Shown: positions 9,183-17,714 of the stretch, in pieces | Layout of the letters: every line of letters begins with the position of its first letter | Numbering within the stretch: the first letter of the stretch is position 1 | Source of the DNA: Betaproteobacteria bacterium | GTDB taxonomy: Bacteria; Pseudomonadota; Gammaproteobacteria; Burkholderiales; SG8-41 | Length of the DNA stretch: 36,140 bases | Direction of reading: 5' to 3' | Assembly (NCBI GenBank): GCA_025356695.1 | Contig: JANXSE010000218.1 | Span: forward strand, 1 to 36,140 | Notes under the pieces: generated by a model | What the model was told of the DNA's origin: nothing | The model's input: only the letters and a program-made list of their open reading frames with translations | Databases searched by the model: none | Program-made: the position numbers and the translations under genes

Positions 9183-9325
9183 AAATACTCCCTCGCCCCG
9201 CGATAGCGGGGCGAGCAAAGCGCGGGGCCGGGCAGGGGTGAGGGGCAAGCATTCGCGTAAGCTGAAACATTTACTTTTGCCACCGTCCCCTCACCCTAAC
9301 CCTCCCCCCGTGTCCGCGGGGGGAT
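9183..9325. repeat. Intergenic palindromic repeat cluster
   Basis: Three dyads in 140 bases. A perfect 10-bp stem with GATA loop lies at 9192-9201/9206-9215. A longer-range inverted pair is formed by AGGGGTGAGGGG at 9234-9245 and CCCCTCACCCT at 9287-9297. A 7-bp G/C stem lies at 9304-9310/9317-9323. The CCCTCACCC-type sequence is a common intergenic repeat style in proteobacterial genomes. It separates a Bug gene from the Gfo/Idh/MocA pair and could act as a transcript end for the latter. Confidence 0.75.
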
Positions 9326-9344
9326 TATTGACCAATTTTACGAA

Positions 9345-10460
9345 TCAACGTCCGCGCTTTTCGTCTTCGGGCGTAATCGGCAGCGACACCGGCTTTTTCA
9401 GCCGTGCCGACAGATCGATCGCCTTTGTGAGCATTAAACGGTTATGGCCTTCGGCAGCAGTGGCATGTTGCGTCGTTGAGCCGAGCGCCACACGATTGAG
9501 CCATGAGTTGGTTTCTTCGCGCATCGGGCCGCGCAATTCGCCGAGCGCCATATCGCCGACCGGATAACTGGTGAGGAAATCGACGTGACGGCGTTTGTCC
9601 GGCGCATAACCTTCGCCCTGCACGATATTGGTGGCGAGCACCATGTCGCGGTGCGTGTCGTCTATGGTCAGCACGCCTTCGGTGCCGACCGCGCCGACTT
9701 CGAGGCTGTAGACCGCGCCGGGCCAGACTTCCGGCAATGCCCACGAAATCACGCCGTGATAAATCGCGCCGTCATCAAACGAGATGGTGTAAGCAGTGCC
9801 ATCGATGCCTTGCCACGTCGGCCCCAGCGCTTTATTAACCGAGCGCGCGTAGACCTCAACCGGTTTTTTGGTTTCCATCAACCACATGACGATATCGAGC
9901 GCATGCGTGCCGGAAATCACCATCGGTGAAATTTCCGCCGGGTTGTCCGAACGCTTGTAGTTGTCGATGGCGACGAGCCGGTTCATGAAGGCGCGCGAAG
10001 TCACCATGGTCACTTCGCCGAGCGAGCCGCTGCGCACTTTTTCTTTTGCCACCAGCCAGCGGCGGCGGAAACGCTGCGTGTAGCCGATCACTGCATCGAT
10101 GCCCGCATGATTGAGGGCGTCCATCACCATCTGCGATTCACCGAGGTCGGTGGCGAGCGGCTTTTCAATCAGCATCGGCAGGCCGCGTTCGCAGGCGGCG
10201 AGTACGGGATCGACGTGCAAATGCTCATCGGTCGACACGATCAGCGCATTGACTTCCGGGCGCGAGATCAGCTCGCGATAATCCGCCGTGACGAATTCGG
10301 CGCCGACTTTATCGCCGACGAGTTTTGCGCGTTCCGGATTTTTTTCTGCGACACCGATCCATTCAACTGCCGGGTGACGCGCCGCGAGTTCGCCGCGGAT
10401 CAAACCGACACGGCCTGCGCCAATAATGGCGAGGCCGATTTTCTTCGCTTGCTTTCTCAA
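9345..10460 (-). CDS. Gfo/Idh/MocA-family oxidoreductase
   Basis: NAD(P)-dependent oxidoreductase of the glucose-fructose oxidoreductase / inositol dehydrogenase / MocA family, 371 residues. The N-terminal Rossmann motif GAGRVG is at 14-19 and the family EKP signature at 99-101 (IEKPLATD). The C-terminal alpha/beta domain includes SGTHALDIVMWL. No signal peptide, so cytosolic. It starts with TTG at 10460: the codon overlaps the TGA of the upstream paralogue by three bases, and GGAGG lies seven bases upstream. The pair is therefore translationally coupled. Typical substrates are polyols, sugars or sugar acids; the exact one is unknown. Confidence 0.91.
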   Translation of the reverse strand: MRKQAKKIGLAIIGAGRVGLIRGELAARHPAVEWIGVAEKNPERAKLVGDKVGAEFVTADYRELISRPEVNALIVSTDEHLHVDPVLAACERGLPMLIEKPLATDLGESQMVMDALNHAGIDAVIGYTQRFRRRWLVAKEKVRSGSLGEVTMVTSRAFMNRLVAIDNYKRSDNPAEISPMVISGTHALDIVMWLMETKKPVEVYARSVNKALGPTWQGIDGTAYTISFDDGAIYHGVISWALPEVWPGAVYSLEVGAVGTEGVLTIDDTHRDMVLATNIVQGEGYAPDKRRHVDFLTSYPVGDMALGELRGPMREETNSWLNRVALGSTTQHATAAEGHNRLMLTKAIDLSARLKKPVSLPITPEDEKRGR

Positions 10461-11533
10461 CGCGCGCCTCCTGCAGCCAGCATGGTCGGGCGCGATTCCG
10501 GTAGCGGCAGCGACACCGGCTCGTTGCGTTCTGCGGAGATGTCGGCGGCGAGATAGACCTCCATGACCGCGCGCGCTTCCTCGGCCTTCACCAGCACCGG
10601 GCGGTCGCAGACGACGGCCTCAATGAAATCGACCGTTTCCGGTTTCATTGGACCCGCATAGGTATGCTCGACGAATTCGCCGGGCATGGTCGACATCGGA
10701 TGCACGATGCCGGTTTTCATGGTGGTGAGCTCAGTGTCGCGATGCGTGTCGTCGATAAACAGTGAACCTTCGGTGCCGATGTATTCGATCCATGTCCTCG
10801 AGAAATTCGGATAAGCCGGCGGCAGGCTCCAGCCGGCGCAAACCACGAACGACACGCCGTTGTCCATGGTCACCGTGATGTATTGTGTATCAGGAAAATC
10901 CGCGCCGGTCGCTTCGCGCATGGCGCCGTAATTCACCGTCGAATAGACGCGCACCGGTTTCGCCGGTAGCAGGCACCAAAGAATGAAGTCTAGATCATGT
11001 GTGGCTTCCATCGCGGCCGGCGATAATTTCGTGCGGCTATTGATCTTCTTGCCGAGGCCGCGGCCGATGTGGCGGCTGACCAGTGCGCTGACCGGTTTAC
11101 CGAGGGTGCCGTCGGTGGCGCACTTATGTACATAGGCGAACTTCGGGTTGAAACGCTGCGAATAACCGATGGTGAATTTGAGGTTGTTCTTGTTGGCGAT
11201 GGCGATCAGTTCGTCGGCCTCGTGCAATTCGATGGCGATGGGTTTTTCCAGAAACACGTGCTTGCCTGAACTTAATGCGTCGCGCGCCATCGGGTAGTGC
11301 AGCGTTTCCGGTGTTGCGGAAATCATGATGGCATCGATATTTTTATTGTCGATGATCGTGCGGTAGTCGGCGCTTGCGCTGGCCGGGTTGACCAGTTTCG
11401 TCACTTCAGCCAGCCGCTCGGGCCGCGTTTCGGCGATATGCAGGCTTTTGATCAGCGGACTGCTCGCGCAGGTTTGGGCGCGTATGCCGCCGCACCAGCC
11501 AGTGCCGATAATTCCCATGTTGATTTGCTTCAC
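10457..11533 (-). CDS. Gfo/Idh/MocA-family oxidoreductase, tandem paralogue
   Basis: 358-residue paralogue of the next gene. The nucleotide-binding motif is GTGWCG at 10-15, EKP at 96-98 (LEKPIAIE), and ATHDLDFILW marks the substrate domain. The start is set at the GTG 11533 because AAGGAA lies a few bases upstream. The ATG at 11518 is the alternative and would place the Rossmann strand right at the N-terminus. A longer frame to 11653 is rejected because its first 20 codons translate an intergenic repeat. Two different members side by side may act on successive or related polyol/sugar substrates, or form a hetero-oligomer (inference). Confidence 0.9.
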   Translation of the reverse strand: MKQINMGIIGTGWCGGIRAQTCASSPLIKSLHIAETRPERLAEVTKLVNPASASADYRTIIDNKNIDAIMISATPETLHYPMARDALSSGKHVFLEKPIAIELHEADELIAIANKNNLKFTIGYSQRFNPKFAYVHKCATDGTLGKPVSALVSRHIGRGLGKKINSRTKLSPAAMEATHDLDFILWCLLPAKPVRVYSTVNYGAMREATGADFPDTQYITVTMDNGVSFVVCAGWSLPPAYPNFSRTWIEYIGTEGSLFIDDTHRDTELTTMKTGIVHPMSTMPGEFVEHTYAGPMKPETVDFIEAVVCDRPVLVKAEEARAVMEVYLAADISAERNEPVSLPLPESRPTMLAAGGAR

Positions 11534-11587
11534 AAGTTTCCTTTCAAACGTTTGTTCGCCGATTCGCATCAGCGAATCGGCGCAGAT

Positions 11588-11626
11588 TTCACCCTCTCCC
11601 TCTGGGAGAGGGCCGGGGTGAGGGCG
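11588..11626. repeat. Intergenic palindromic repeat (CCCTCTCCC type)
   Basis: A perfect 9-bp stem, CCCTCTCCC at 11592-11600 and GGGAGAGGG at 11604-11612, inside outer arms TTCACCC and GGGGTGAGG. This is a widespread intergenic repeat type in proteobacteria. It lies between the divergent Gfo/Idh/MocA pair and the beta-hydroxyacid dehydrogenase gene. Confidence 0.8.
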
Positions 11627-11798
11627 TGACCCTGGTTCCAAACTGCGAATCAAAATCGCGCTAAATGCGAGGTAGGCATTTTAGCCTAACAGCCGCGGCC
11701 ACGCGCACAGACTTGCGCAGGTGCGCCAGTGCTGCAATCATGCTGGCCTTCGTCGTAAACGGCTTGCGGCGTGCTAATTTTTATATAAGAGATATCTC

Positions 11799-12713
11799 AT
11801 GAAAGCAAAAACAGGAACCCGCAGTGCAGGCACGGTCGGCGTCGTCGGCCTCGGCATCATGGGCGGCGCCTTCGCCAAGCACCTATCGGCAGCGTGTTTC
11901 AAAGTCATCGGCTTCGATATCGCGCCGCCTGCTATCGCGGCCTTGCGCAAACTGGGCGGAGTTGCTGCCAAATCCGCAGCAGAAGTCGCCACCAGCCAAC
12001 GCATTATCGTCACCTCGCTGCCTTCGTACGTGGCGTTCGAAGCCGCCTTGTTCGGCAAGAACGGCATCGCCGCCGGTGCCAAACGCGGCACGGTGGTGAT
12101 TGAGGCCAGCACCTTGCCGCTCGAACTCAAGGAAAACGCGCGCAAGCGTTTCGCCAGAATCGGTGTCACCATGCTCGACTGCCCGATCAGTGGTACCGGC
12201 GCACAGGCCGCCGTCAAAGACATCGTGATCTACGCCAGCGGTGATGCAGCTGCATACAAGAAATGCAAAGCAGTGTTTGCGGGCATGGCGCGCGGCACCT
12301 ACTACTGCGGCAAATTCGGCATCGGCTCCAAACTCAAATACATCGCCAACCACCTCGTCACCATCCACAACCTTTCAACCGCTGAAGCCTTCGTCATGGC
12401 CGAACAGGCGGGTGTTGACGCCAAACTCATGTACAACGTAATCAAGGATGGCGCCGGCACCTCACGCATGTTCGAAGTGCGCGGGCCGTTGATGATCAAA
12501 CGCAAATACCTGCCGGCCACCATGAAGGTGGACGTCTATCAGAAAGACATCGCGATCATCAGCGCTTTTGCCAAGGCGATACGCACGCCGACGCCGCTGT
12601 TCGCGCTAAGCAAAAAATATTACGACATGGCAATGGCAGCCGGTTTCGACAAACAGGATACGGCGATTGTGCATGAGGTGTTGCGGCGGGTGGCGCGGAA
12701 GGCAAGTCGTTGA
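11799..12713 (+). CDS. 3-hydroxyisobutyrate dehydrogenase-type NAD(P)-dependent beta-hydroxyacid dehydrogenase
   Basis: 304-residue cytosolic enzyme of the beta-hydroxyacid dehydrogenase family (3-hydroxyisobutyrate, tartronate semialdehyde, 6-phosphogluconate group). The Rossmann motif is GLGIMG at 17-22. DCPISGTG at 127-134 is the substrate-binding signature. The catalytic lysine is Lys180 in GIGSKLKYIAN. Directly before the ATG lies a 10-bp palindrome GAGATATCTC (11789-11798) and a TATATAAG stretch (11782-11789). There is no good Shine-Dalgarno, so the leader may be very short. It is divergent from the Gfo/Idh/MocA pair, separated by a repeat. Substrate unknown; conversion of a 3-hydroxyacid to a semialdehyde is the family reaction. 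Confidence 0.91.
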   Translation: MKAKTGTRSAGTVGVVGLGIMGGAFAKHLSAACFKVIGFDIAPPAIAALRKLGGVAAKSAAEVATSQRIIVTSLPSYVAFEAALFGKNGIAAGAKRGTVVIEASTLPLELKENARKRFARIGVTMLDCPISGTGAQAAVKDIVIYASGDAAAYKKCKAVFAGMARGTYYCGKFGIGSKLKYIANHLVTIHNLSTAEAFVMAEQAGVDAKLMYNVIKDGAGTSRMFEVRGPLMIKRKYLPATMKVDVYQKDIAIISAFAKAIRTPTPLFALSKKYYDMAMAAGFDKQDTAIVHEVLRRVARKASR

Positions 12714-12837
12714 GGTGTGGCGTTGATGTTTAATATATCGAGCCTGGAGTATCACGGGTTCAGTGAGCGCTTTCAGCCTATGATTGGTCTCTGCAATGCA
12801 TGTGTCGTGATCATCAAATACCCGAACCGGAGGCGGC

Positions 12838-14364
12838 ATGGACTTTACCGCAAAAGAAAATTTGCTTGATCGACAAGGTGAGACACGCCGCCGCTTTATG
12901 ATCCAAGTGGCGGCGACTGGTGCAGTTGCAGGGGCGGCGGCCTTGCCCGCATTGGCGCAGGAAGAGCTCACCCAATCGTCAGACGCACCGGCAGCGAGCG
13001 CACAAAATTCCATCGCTGAAATCCTCGCGCGCTACGCGACTACGCTCAAATACGAAGAACTGCCGCCGGAGCTTGTGCGCCTGGCCAAACGCTTCATGAT
13101 CGATTCGATCGGTTGCGCATTCGGCGGTTATAGCGCCGAGCCGAGTCAGATCGCGATCAAGCAGGCCGCCGGCATCAGCGCCGTGCGCAGCGCAACCGTG
13201 ATGTGCAGCGGCATCAAGACCAGCACCGATCGCGCGGTGTTCGCCAACGGCGTGATGATTCGTTATCTCGATTTCAACGATGGCTACATCAGTCTGAGCA
13301 ACGGCCACCCGAGCGATTCGATTGCTGCGCTGCTGTCGGCTGCCGAAGTTGCCGGCGGGAGTGGTCGCGATCTCATACTCGCTACCGTGCTCGCCTACGA
13401 AGTATTTTGTAAATTAATCGACGTGATGGATCTCAGGACGGCCGGCATGGATTCTGTGACTATCGCCGGCGTTGCAGGCGTGGTTGGCGCGAGCCGCCTG
13501 CTGGGATTGACGCAGCCGCAGATGGTGCATGCCATCTCGATCTATGTGGCCGGCAATACCGCGGTGAATCAGACCCGTCGCGGCACCTTGTCGAGTTGGA
13601 AAGGCTGCGCTGCCGGCGAAGCCTGCCGCAAGGCGATCTTTGCGGCCGAGCTTGCGCAGTCCGGAATGAGCGGGCCCGGCCAGGTGTTCGAGGGGCGCGA
13701 AGGCTTGTTCCATCTGATCAAGGCCAAGCCGGTCAAGCTCCCGGCCCTCGGCGGCGGCAACGCGCCGTTCGGGATGAGCCATGCTTCGACCAAGCGCTTC
13801 GCCCTCGGGCAGTATGCGCAAACCGCGGCGCAGGCGGCGGCGGAAGCGCGGCAGTTCTTTACCGATGCGGGCGAAATTCAGGAGATCATCCTGCGGGTTT
13901 CCGGAAATGCGATCAAGACGATGGCTGGTGGCCCTGAAAAGTGGCGGCCGCAAACCCGCGAAACGGCCGATCACAGCCTGCCCTATGCAACAGCAGTGGT
14001 GTTGAAGTACGGAAAAATCGATGAGTCGTTTTACGACGACCAATATATTTTCGACCCAAAGCTGATCGAACTGGTGAGCCGCGTTCGCTGCATACAGTTC
14101 GATGAAGCCGACCGGCGCCAGAAAGAAACCAATCTGTGCGAACTGGAACTCATGCTCAAGTCCGGGCAGCGCAAAACAGTGCGCGTCGATTATCACCGCG
14201 GCCACTGGAAGAACCCGATGACCGATGCCGAAACGGACGAGAAATTCCGCGCTATGGCGCAAAAACATCTGCCAGCGGCGAAGATTGACAGTCTGCTGCG
14301 GCAACTGTGGACACTCGAAAATCTGCCGAAAGTGGCGACGCTGATGGAGATGACGCGGGTCTGA
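12838..14364 (+). CDS. MmgE/PrpD-family protein with a twin-arginine signal peptide
   Basis: 508 residues. The body (about 52-500) is an MmgE/PrpD-type protein, the family of 2-methylcitrate dehydratase and cis-aconitate decarboxylase: DSIGCAFGG, NGVMIRYLDFND, NGHPSDSIAA, and KGCAAGEACR in the middle. The N-terminus is unusual: TRRRFM at 16-21, a hydrophobic stretch at 22-40 and an ALA end before Gln41 make a credible Tat signal. Characterised MmgE/PrpD enzymes are cytosolic, so this one may work, folded, in the periplasm. ATG at 12838 has GGAGG five bases upstream, so the leader is not an artefact of start choice. Substrate unknown. Neighbours are a beta-hydroxyacid dehydrogenase upstream and a protease downstream. 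Confidence 0.9.
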   Translation: MDFTAKENLLDRQGETRRRFMIQVAATGAVAGAAALPALAQEELTQSSDAPAASAQNSIAEILARYATTLKYEELPPELVRLAKRFMIDSIGCAFGGYSAEPSQIAIKQAAGISAVRSATVMCSGIKTSTDRAVFANGVMIRYLDFNDGYISLSNGHPSDSIAALLSAAEVAGGSGRDLILATVLAYEVFCKLIDVMDLRTAGMDSVTIAGVAGVVGASRLLGLTQPQMVHAISIYVAGNTAVNQTRRGTLSSWKGCAAGEACRKAIFAAELAQSGMSGPGQVFEGREGLFHLIKAKPVKLPALGGGNAPFGMSHASTKRFALGQYAQTAAQAAAEARQFFTDAGEIQEIILRVSGNAIKTMAGGPEKWRPQTRETADHSLPYATAVVLKYGKIDESFYDDQYIFDPKLIELVSRVRCIQFDEADRRQKETNLCELELMLKSGQRKTVRVDYHRGHWKNPMTDAETDEKFRAMAQKHLPAAKIDSLLRQLWTLENLPKVATLMEMTRV

Positions 14365-14440
14365 ACGGAAGCGGTCGCCCCGGCGCCGGCTTGCATTTGC
14401 ATGCTGCGCCCCCATTTACGCTGCTTGAAGGAGCAATCTT

Positions 14441-15430
14441 TTGGGCGCGCCTGATCAATTACTGCTGGACACCTATTCGCAAACGGTAAGCGGCGTAGTC
14501 GAACGCGTCGGCCCCAGCGTCGCGGCCGTGCGTACGATCGTCGATGCCGGGCATGGCGGTTCCGGAAGCGGTTTTCTGTTCACGCCCGATGGTTATCTGC
14601 TGACCAACTCGCATGTCGTGCGTGGCGACGACAAGGCCGGCGCTCACGGCAAGCCGAAGGCGAAGTACGAAGTCCTGCTCGACGACGGCCGTGAGTTTGC
14701 CGCGCAATGGGTCGGCGACGATGCGGATACTGATCTCGCCGTGCTGCAGATCGACGGGCAGTCGAAGGGCGTGCTGGTGCATGCAACAATCGGGCGCTCC
14801 AGCAGCCTGCGGCGCGGTGAAATCGCCATCGCAATCGGCAATCCGCTCGGCTTTGAACATACGGTTACGTCGGGCATTGTCAGCGCGCTCGGGCGCAGCA
14901 TGCGTACCAGCACGGGCCGCCTGATACCTGATGTGATTCAAACCGACGCTGCATTGAACCCCGGCAATTCGGGCGGGCCGCTGTTGAACTCGCGCGGCGA
15001 AGTCGTCGGTGTCAACACGGCGATTATCCGCGGTGCGCAGTCGATCTGTTTTGCGGTGGCAATCGATATTGCGAGCTGGGTGATTCCGCAGTTGCTGCAG
15101 CACGGCCGCGTGCGCCGCGCCCACCTCGGCGTTAGCGGCAGCAGCGTGCCATTGCACCGGCGTGTGGTGCTGGCGCATGGCCTTAGCCAGAATAACGGCG
15201 TGCGGGTGGTCGGTGTCGAAAAGGGCAGTCCGGCGGATGACGCGCGGATACAGAACGGCGACGTCATCATCGGTATCGACGGTGTGGCCATCGATTCGGT
15301 CGACCGTTTGCACCAGACGCTGGACGCCAGTCGCATACGCCGCGAATGTTCGCTCAAGCTGTTGCGCGGTGTAATGTCGCCACAACCGCTTTTTGTGATT
15401 GTGCGCCCGGGTGAACGCGTCGAGCGCTGA
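14441..15430 (+). CDS. HtrA/DegP-like serine protease with one PDZ domain, no signal peptide
   Basis: 329-residue trypsin-fold protease. The catalytic triad is His58 (TNSHVV), Asp98 (DTDLAVL) and Ser177 (GNSGGP), all present. A PDZ domain follows (about 227-325, GSPADDARIQNGDVI). The start is a TTG at 14441 with AAGGAG eight bases upstream. No signal peptide or membrane segment precedes the protease domain, while most HtrA proteins are periplasmic or membrane-anchored. It may therefore be cytosolic. A longer frame upstream is not visible. The next gene, a SET-domain protein, starts 57 bases later, and the two may be co-transcribed. Confidence 0.9.
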   Translation: MGAPDQLLLDTYSQTVSGVVERVGPSVAAVRTIVDAGHGGSGSGFLFTPDGYLLTNSHVVRGDDKAGAHGKPKAKYEVLLDDGREFAAQWVGDDADTDLAVLQIDGQSKGVLVHATIGRSSSLRRGEIAIAIGNPLGFEHTVTSGIVSALGRSMRTSTGRLIPDVIQTDAALNPGNSGGPLLNSRGEVVGVNTAIIRGAQSICFAVAIDIASWVIPQLLQHGRVRRAHLGVSGSSVPLHRRVVLAHGLSQNNGVRVVGVEKGSPADDARIQNGDVIIGIDGVAIDSVDRLHQTLDASRIRRECSLKLLRGVMSPQPLFVIVRPGERVER

Positions 15431-15487
15431 GGCGCGATTGCCGATTTGGTAAGATGCCCGGCGATCAGAGCCGGAGTAAAAAACAGA

Positions 15488-16006
15488 ATGTATCGAGCCA
15501 GAGTAGACAAAATGCCGTCGGACGTCGGCACCAATTCCGTGCGCAACGGCCGTGGCATCGTTGCGCGCAAATCGTTTCGCAAAGGTGCGGTGATCTGCGA
15601 AATCACCGGCAGGATCGTTACCGGCGAAGAAGTCTGGCGCTATTGGGACATCGACGAGCGTCTGGGCGAAAACTGTTTTCGTTACGACGACGATCACTAC
15701 ATCGATCCGAACGGCAGGATTGGTCAGTACGCGAATCACTCGTGCAATCCGAATGCGGGTCTGGTCAGGCAGGGGCGCAAGCTGCTGATGAAGGCGATCA
15801 GGGCGATCGCTGCGGGCGACGAAATCACGCACGACTATTCCACGCTGCTGGGCGCCGACGACGTCTGGAAAATGCGCTGTAACTGCGGTGAAGAGAATTG
15901 CCGTAAGGTGGTCAGGAACATCAGCAAACTGCCGGCGGCAACCACGCGCAAATACCGGCGGCTGGGCATCATTCCGGATTTCATCATGGCAACACTGAAG
16001 CGCTGA
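15488..16006 (+). CDS. SET-domain protein (lysine methyltransferase-like)
   Basis: 172-residue protein that is almost entirely a SET domain with post-SET cysteines. It has NGRGIVARKSF at 20-30 (SET-N), YANHSCNPN at 81-89 (the NHxxNPN motif forming the SAM pocket), and GDEITHDYS at 110-118 with the catalytic-type tyrosine 117. It ends with Cys131, Cys133 and Cys138 in CNCGEENC, a post-SET zinc cluster. SET proteins transfer methyl groups from SAM to protein lysines; the bacterial target is unknown. ATG 15488 is chosen because homology begins soon after; its ribosome-binding site (GGAG at 15472) is rather far. A TTG at 15446 or ATG at 15512 are alternatives. It follows the HtrA-like gene. Confidence 0.86.
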   Translation: MYRARVDKMPSDVGTNSVRNGRGIVARKSFRKGAVICEITGRIVTGEEVWRYWDIDERLGENCFRYDDDHYIDPNGRIGQYANHSCNPNAGLVRQGRKLLMKAIRAIAAGDEITHDYSTLLGADDVWKMRCNCGEENCRKVVRNISKLPAATTRKYRRLGIIPDFIMATLKR

Positions 16007-16167
16007 TAAAACGTCGCGGCGCGTTGCGATCTCACTGGCGCGGCTGACGTGCAGGCACTATGTCACGCAGCCACGATAATTTTGAGAATTAGTTCATAGG
16101 CTTGGAACCAATTCCGCGGCAGACTAGTCTCAATCGCGTATTCAAAACCGGATGACAGCGCCTGGAC

Positions 16168-16560
16168 ATGGAACTGCCGCAAATTTTCTCCGACGAGGAG
16201 ATCGACAATCTGCTCAAGACGCGCGAAGCAGCGCCGCGCCCGGAGCACGATTGCTGGGACAACGCGGGGGTGCGTCCGCCGGCGGCGCCGAGCGACGGCT
16301 TGCCTGAATCCAGCATCGAGCAACAGTTTCCGCACATTATCGAAAAACTTGTGGTCGTGTGGCCGTCCGAGGCCTGCGGCATATACATCAGCGACCTGGT
16401 GGTTAACCGGCGCGAAGCGCGTCAGGGTTTTCCGCAGGAAGTGGTCGATGATTTGCTGATGCTGCACCAGATCAACGATATGCTGGTGAATGTCGGTAAG
16501 CGCGGGCAGAAAACGCCGCCGCCGACGTATACGCGAACACCGCTACGCCGTCAGCGTTAG
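16168..16560 (+). CDS. Small hypothetical protein
   Basis: 130 residues, no recognised domain. The N-terminal part (about 1-20) is acidic and helical in character (IFSDEEIDNLLKTRE). Then comes a proline-rich linker, and a central block (about 53-105) containing IIEKLVVVWPSEACGIYIS and a likely helix ending in LMLHQIND. The C-terminus is basic and proline-rich. No signal peptide or membrane segment. Preferred over the opposite-strand frame 16063-16467 because composition and the ordered hydrophobic pattern look like a folded protein, but the ribosome-binding site is weak. Function unknown. Confidence 0.6.
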   Translation: MELPQIFSDEEIDNLLKTREAAPRPEHDCWDNAGVRPPAAPSDGLPESSIEQQFPHIIEKLVVVWPSEACGIYISDLVVNRREARQGFPQEVVDDLLMLHQINDMLVNVGKRGQKTPPPTYTRTPLRRQR

Positions 16561-16729
16561 CCGGGTTATTCGCGCGCCTGCGCTTCCAGCGCAGCGCCAG
16601 CAAACATCGCAAGTGTCTTCCCGGTTTGCTGCAGGTGTCAGACGCCCTGCTCTATATTCGAAGCGCGGTTTGCGCTACGCTCACAATTAAAGTAACGGCT
16701 GCACATGCAGCGTTGAACGGGGGGAAGGC

Positions 16730-17710
16730 ATGAACGCCGGTTTGTCACGTGTTGGCGTTGTCCTGGCGATGGTGGCAGGTAACGCGGTTATTTCAACGGC
16801 AGCAATGGCGCAAAACTGGCCGGCGCGGCCGGTGCGCATCATTGTGCCGTTTGCACCCGGCGGCGGCGTCGATACGGTGTCGCGCTTTCTCGCGCAAAAA
16901 CTTGGCGAACAGCTCGGCACTTCGTTCGTGGTTGAAAACCGCGCCGGTGGCGGCGGTTTGATCGGTGCCGATCTGGTGGCGAAGGCGGTGCCCGATGGTT
17001 ATACGCTGCTGACTTCGGCGCCGGAGTTTTCGATCAACCCGGGCGTGAAGAGCAAGATGCCGTATGACGCGCTGAAGGATTTTGTTTTTATCTCGCAACT
17101 GACGTCCGGGCAGTTTCTGCTGGCTTGCCATCCGTCGGTGCCGGTCAAGAACGTGAAAGAACTGATCGCGCTGGCGAAGTCAAAGCCCGGCCGCTTGAAC
17201 TACGGTTCTTCGGGCACTGGAAGCATCAATCATCTTGCCGGCGAATTGCTGCAGTCGATGACCGGTATACGCTGGGGGCATGTGCCGTTCAAAGGTTCGG
17301 GCCCGAATCTGATCGGCCTGATGGGTGGCGAAATCGATTTTTCGTTCGGCAGCACGACTTCGCTGGTCGATCAGGCGCGTCTTGGTCGCGTACGTGGCAT
17401 CGCCGTGACGGGTTCGCAGCGTTATGCCGAAATGCCCGATGTGCCGACGATTTCAGAGTCCGGCGTGCCCGGTTATAACGTCACGGGCTGGTATGGATTC
17501 TATGCGCCGGCGGGCACGCCGATGGAGATTGTGCGCAAACTGCAAAGCGAAGCGGCACGCGGATTCAACAGTCCCGACATGCGCGAGCGTTTGGTCAAAG
17601 CCGGCAACGATCCGGTAGTCAGCGCGCCCGAAGCCTTCGAGGCATTCGTCAAAGTAGAAATCGCCAAATGGGCGAAGGTCGTCAAGGACGCCAAACTCAC
17701 GCTGGAATAG
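16730..17710 (+). CDS. Bug/TctC-family periplasmic solute-binding protein
   Basis: 326 residues. Signal peptide with AMA end at about residue 27. The mature start is QNWPARPVRIIV, followed by the canonical ligand-loop sequence PFAPGGGVD, ENRAGGGGL, PDGYTLL and VPFKGSGPN. A purine-rich GGGGGAAGG lies just before the ATG. It ends four bases before the convergent LysR gene. This copy keeps the full-length loop between the first strand and helix and can serve as the reference for the shortened copies at 20619 and 30175. Ligand unknown. Confidence 0.93.
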   Translation: MNAGLSRVGVVLAMVAGNAVISTAAMAQNWPARPVRIIVPFAPGGGVDTVSRFLAQKLGEQLGTSFVVENRAGGGGLIGADLVAKAVPDGYTLLTSAPEFSINPGVKSKMPYDALKDFVFISQLTSGQFLLACHPSVPVKNVKELIALAKSKPGRLNYGSSGTGSINHLAGELLQSMTGIRWGHVPFKGSGPNLIGLMGGEIDFSFGSTTSLVDQARLGRVRGIAVTGSQRYAEMPDVPTISESGVPGYNVTGWYGFYAPAGTPMEIVRKLQSEAARGFNSPDMRERLVKAGNDPVVSAPEAFEAFVKVEIAKWAKVVKDAKLTLE

Positions 17711-17714
17711 CGCT

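Noticed and set aside
9130..9270. Longer N-terminus for the Bug protein ending at 8131
   Set aside because: It reads through a palindromic repeat and would bury the signal peptide; a strong ribosome-binding site supports 9129.
11534..11653. Longer N-terminus for the Gfo/Idh/MocA protein
   Set aside because: The extra residues (PHPGPLPEGEGE) are a translation of the palindromic intergenic repeat, a well-known annotation artefact, and the Rossmann motif begins only after the GTG at 11533.
14459..15832. A 457-codon minus-strand frame opposite the HtrA and SET genes
   Set aside because: It spans two genes with intact catalytic motifs on the + strand; its own translation shows no domain.
16063..16467. 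Minus-strand 134-codon frame opposite the small hypothetical gene
   Set aside because: Arg-rich translation with no pattern; the + strand frame looks more like a folded protein, though neither is certain.
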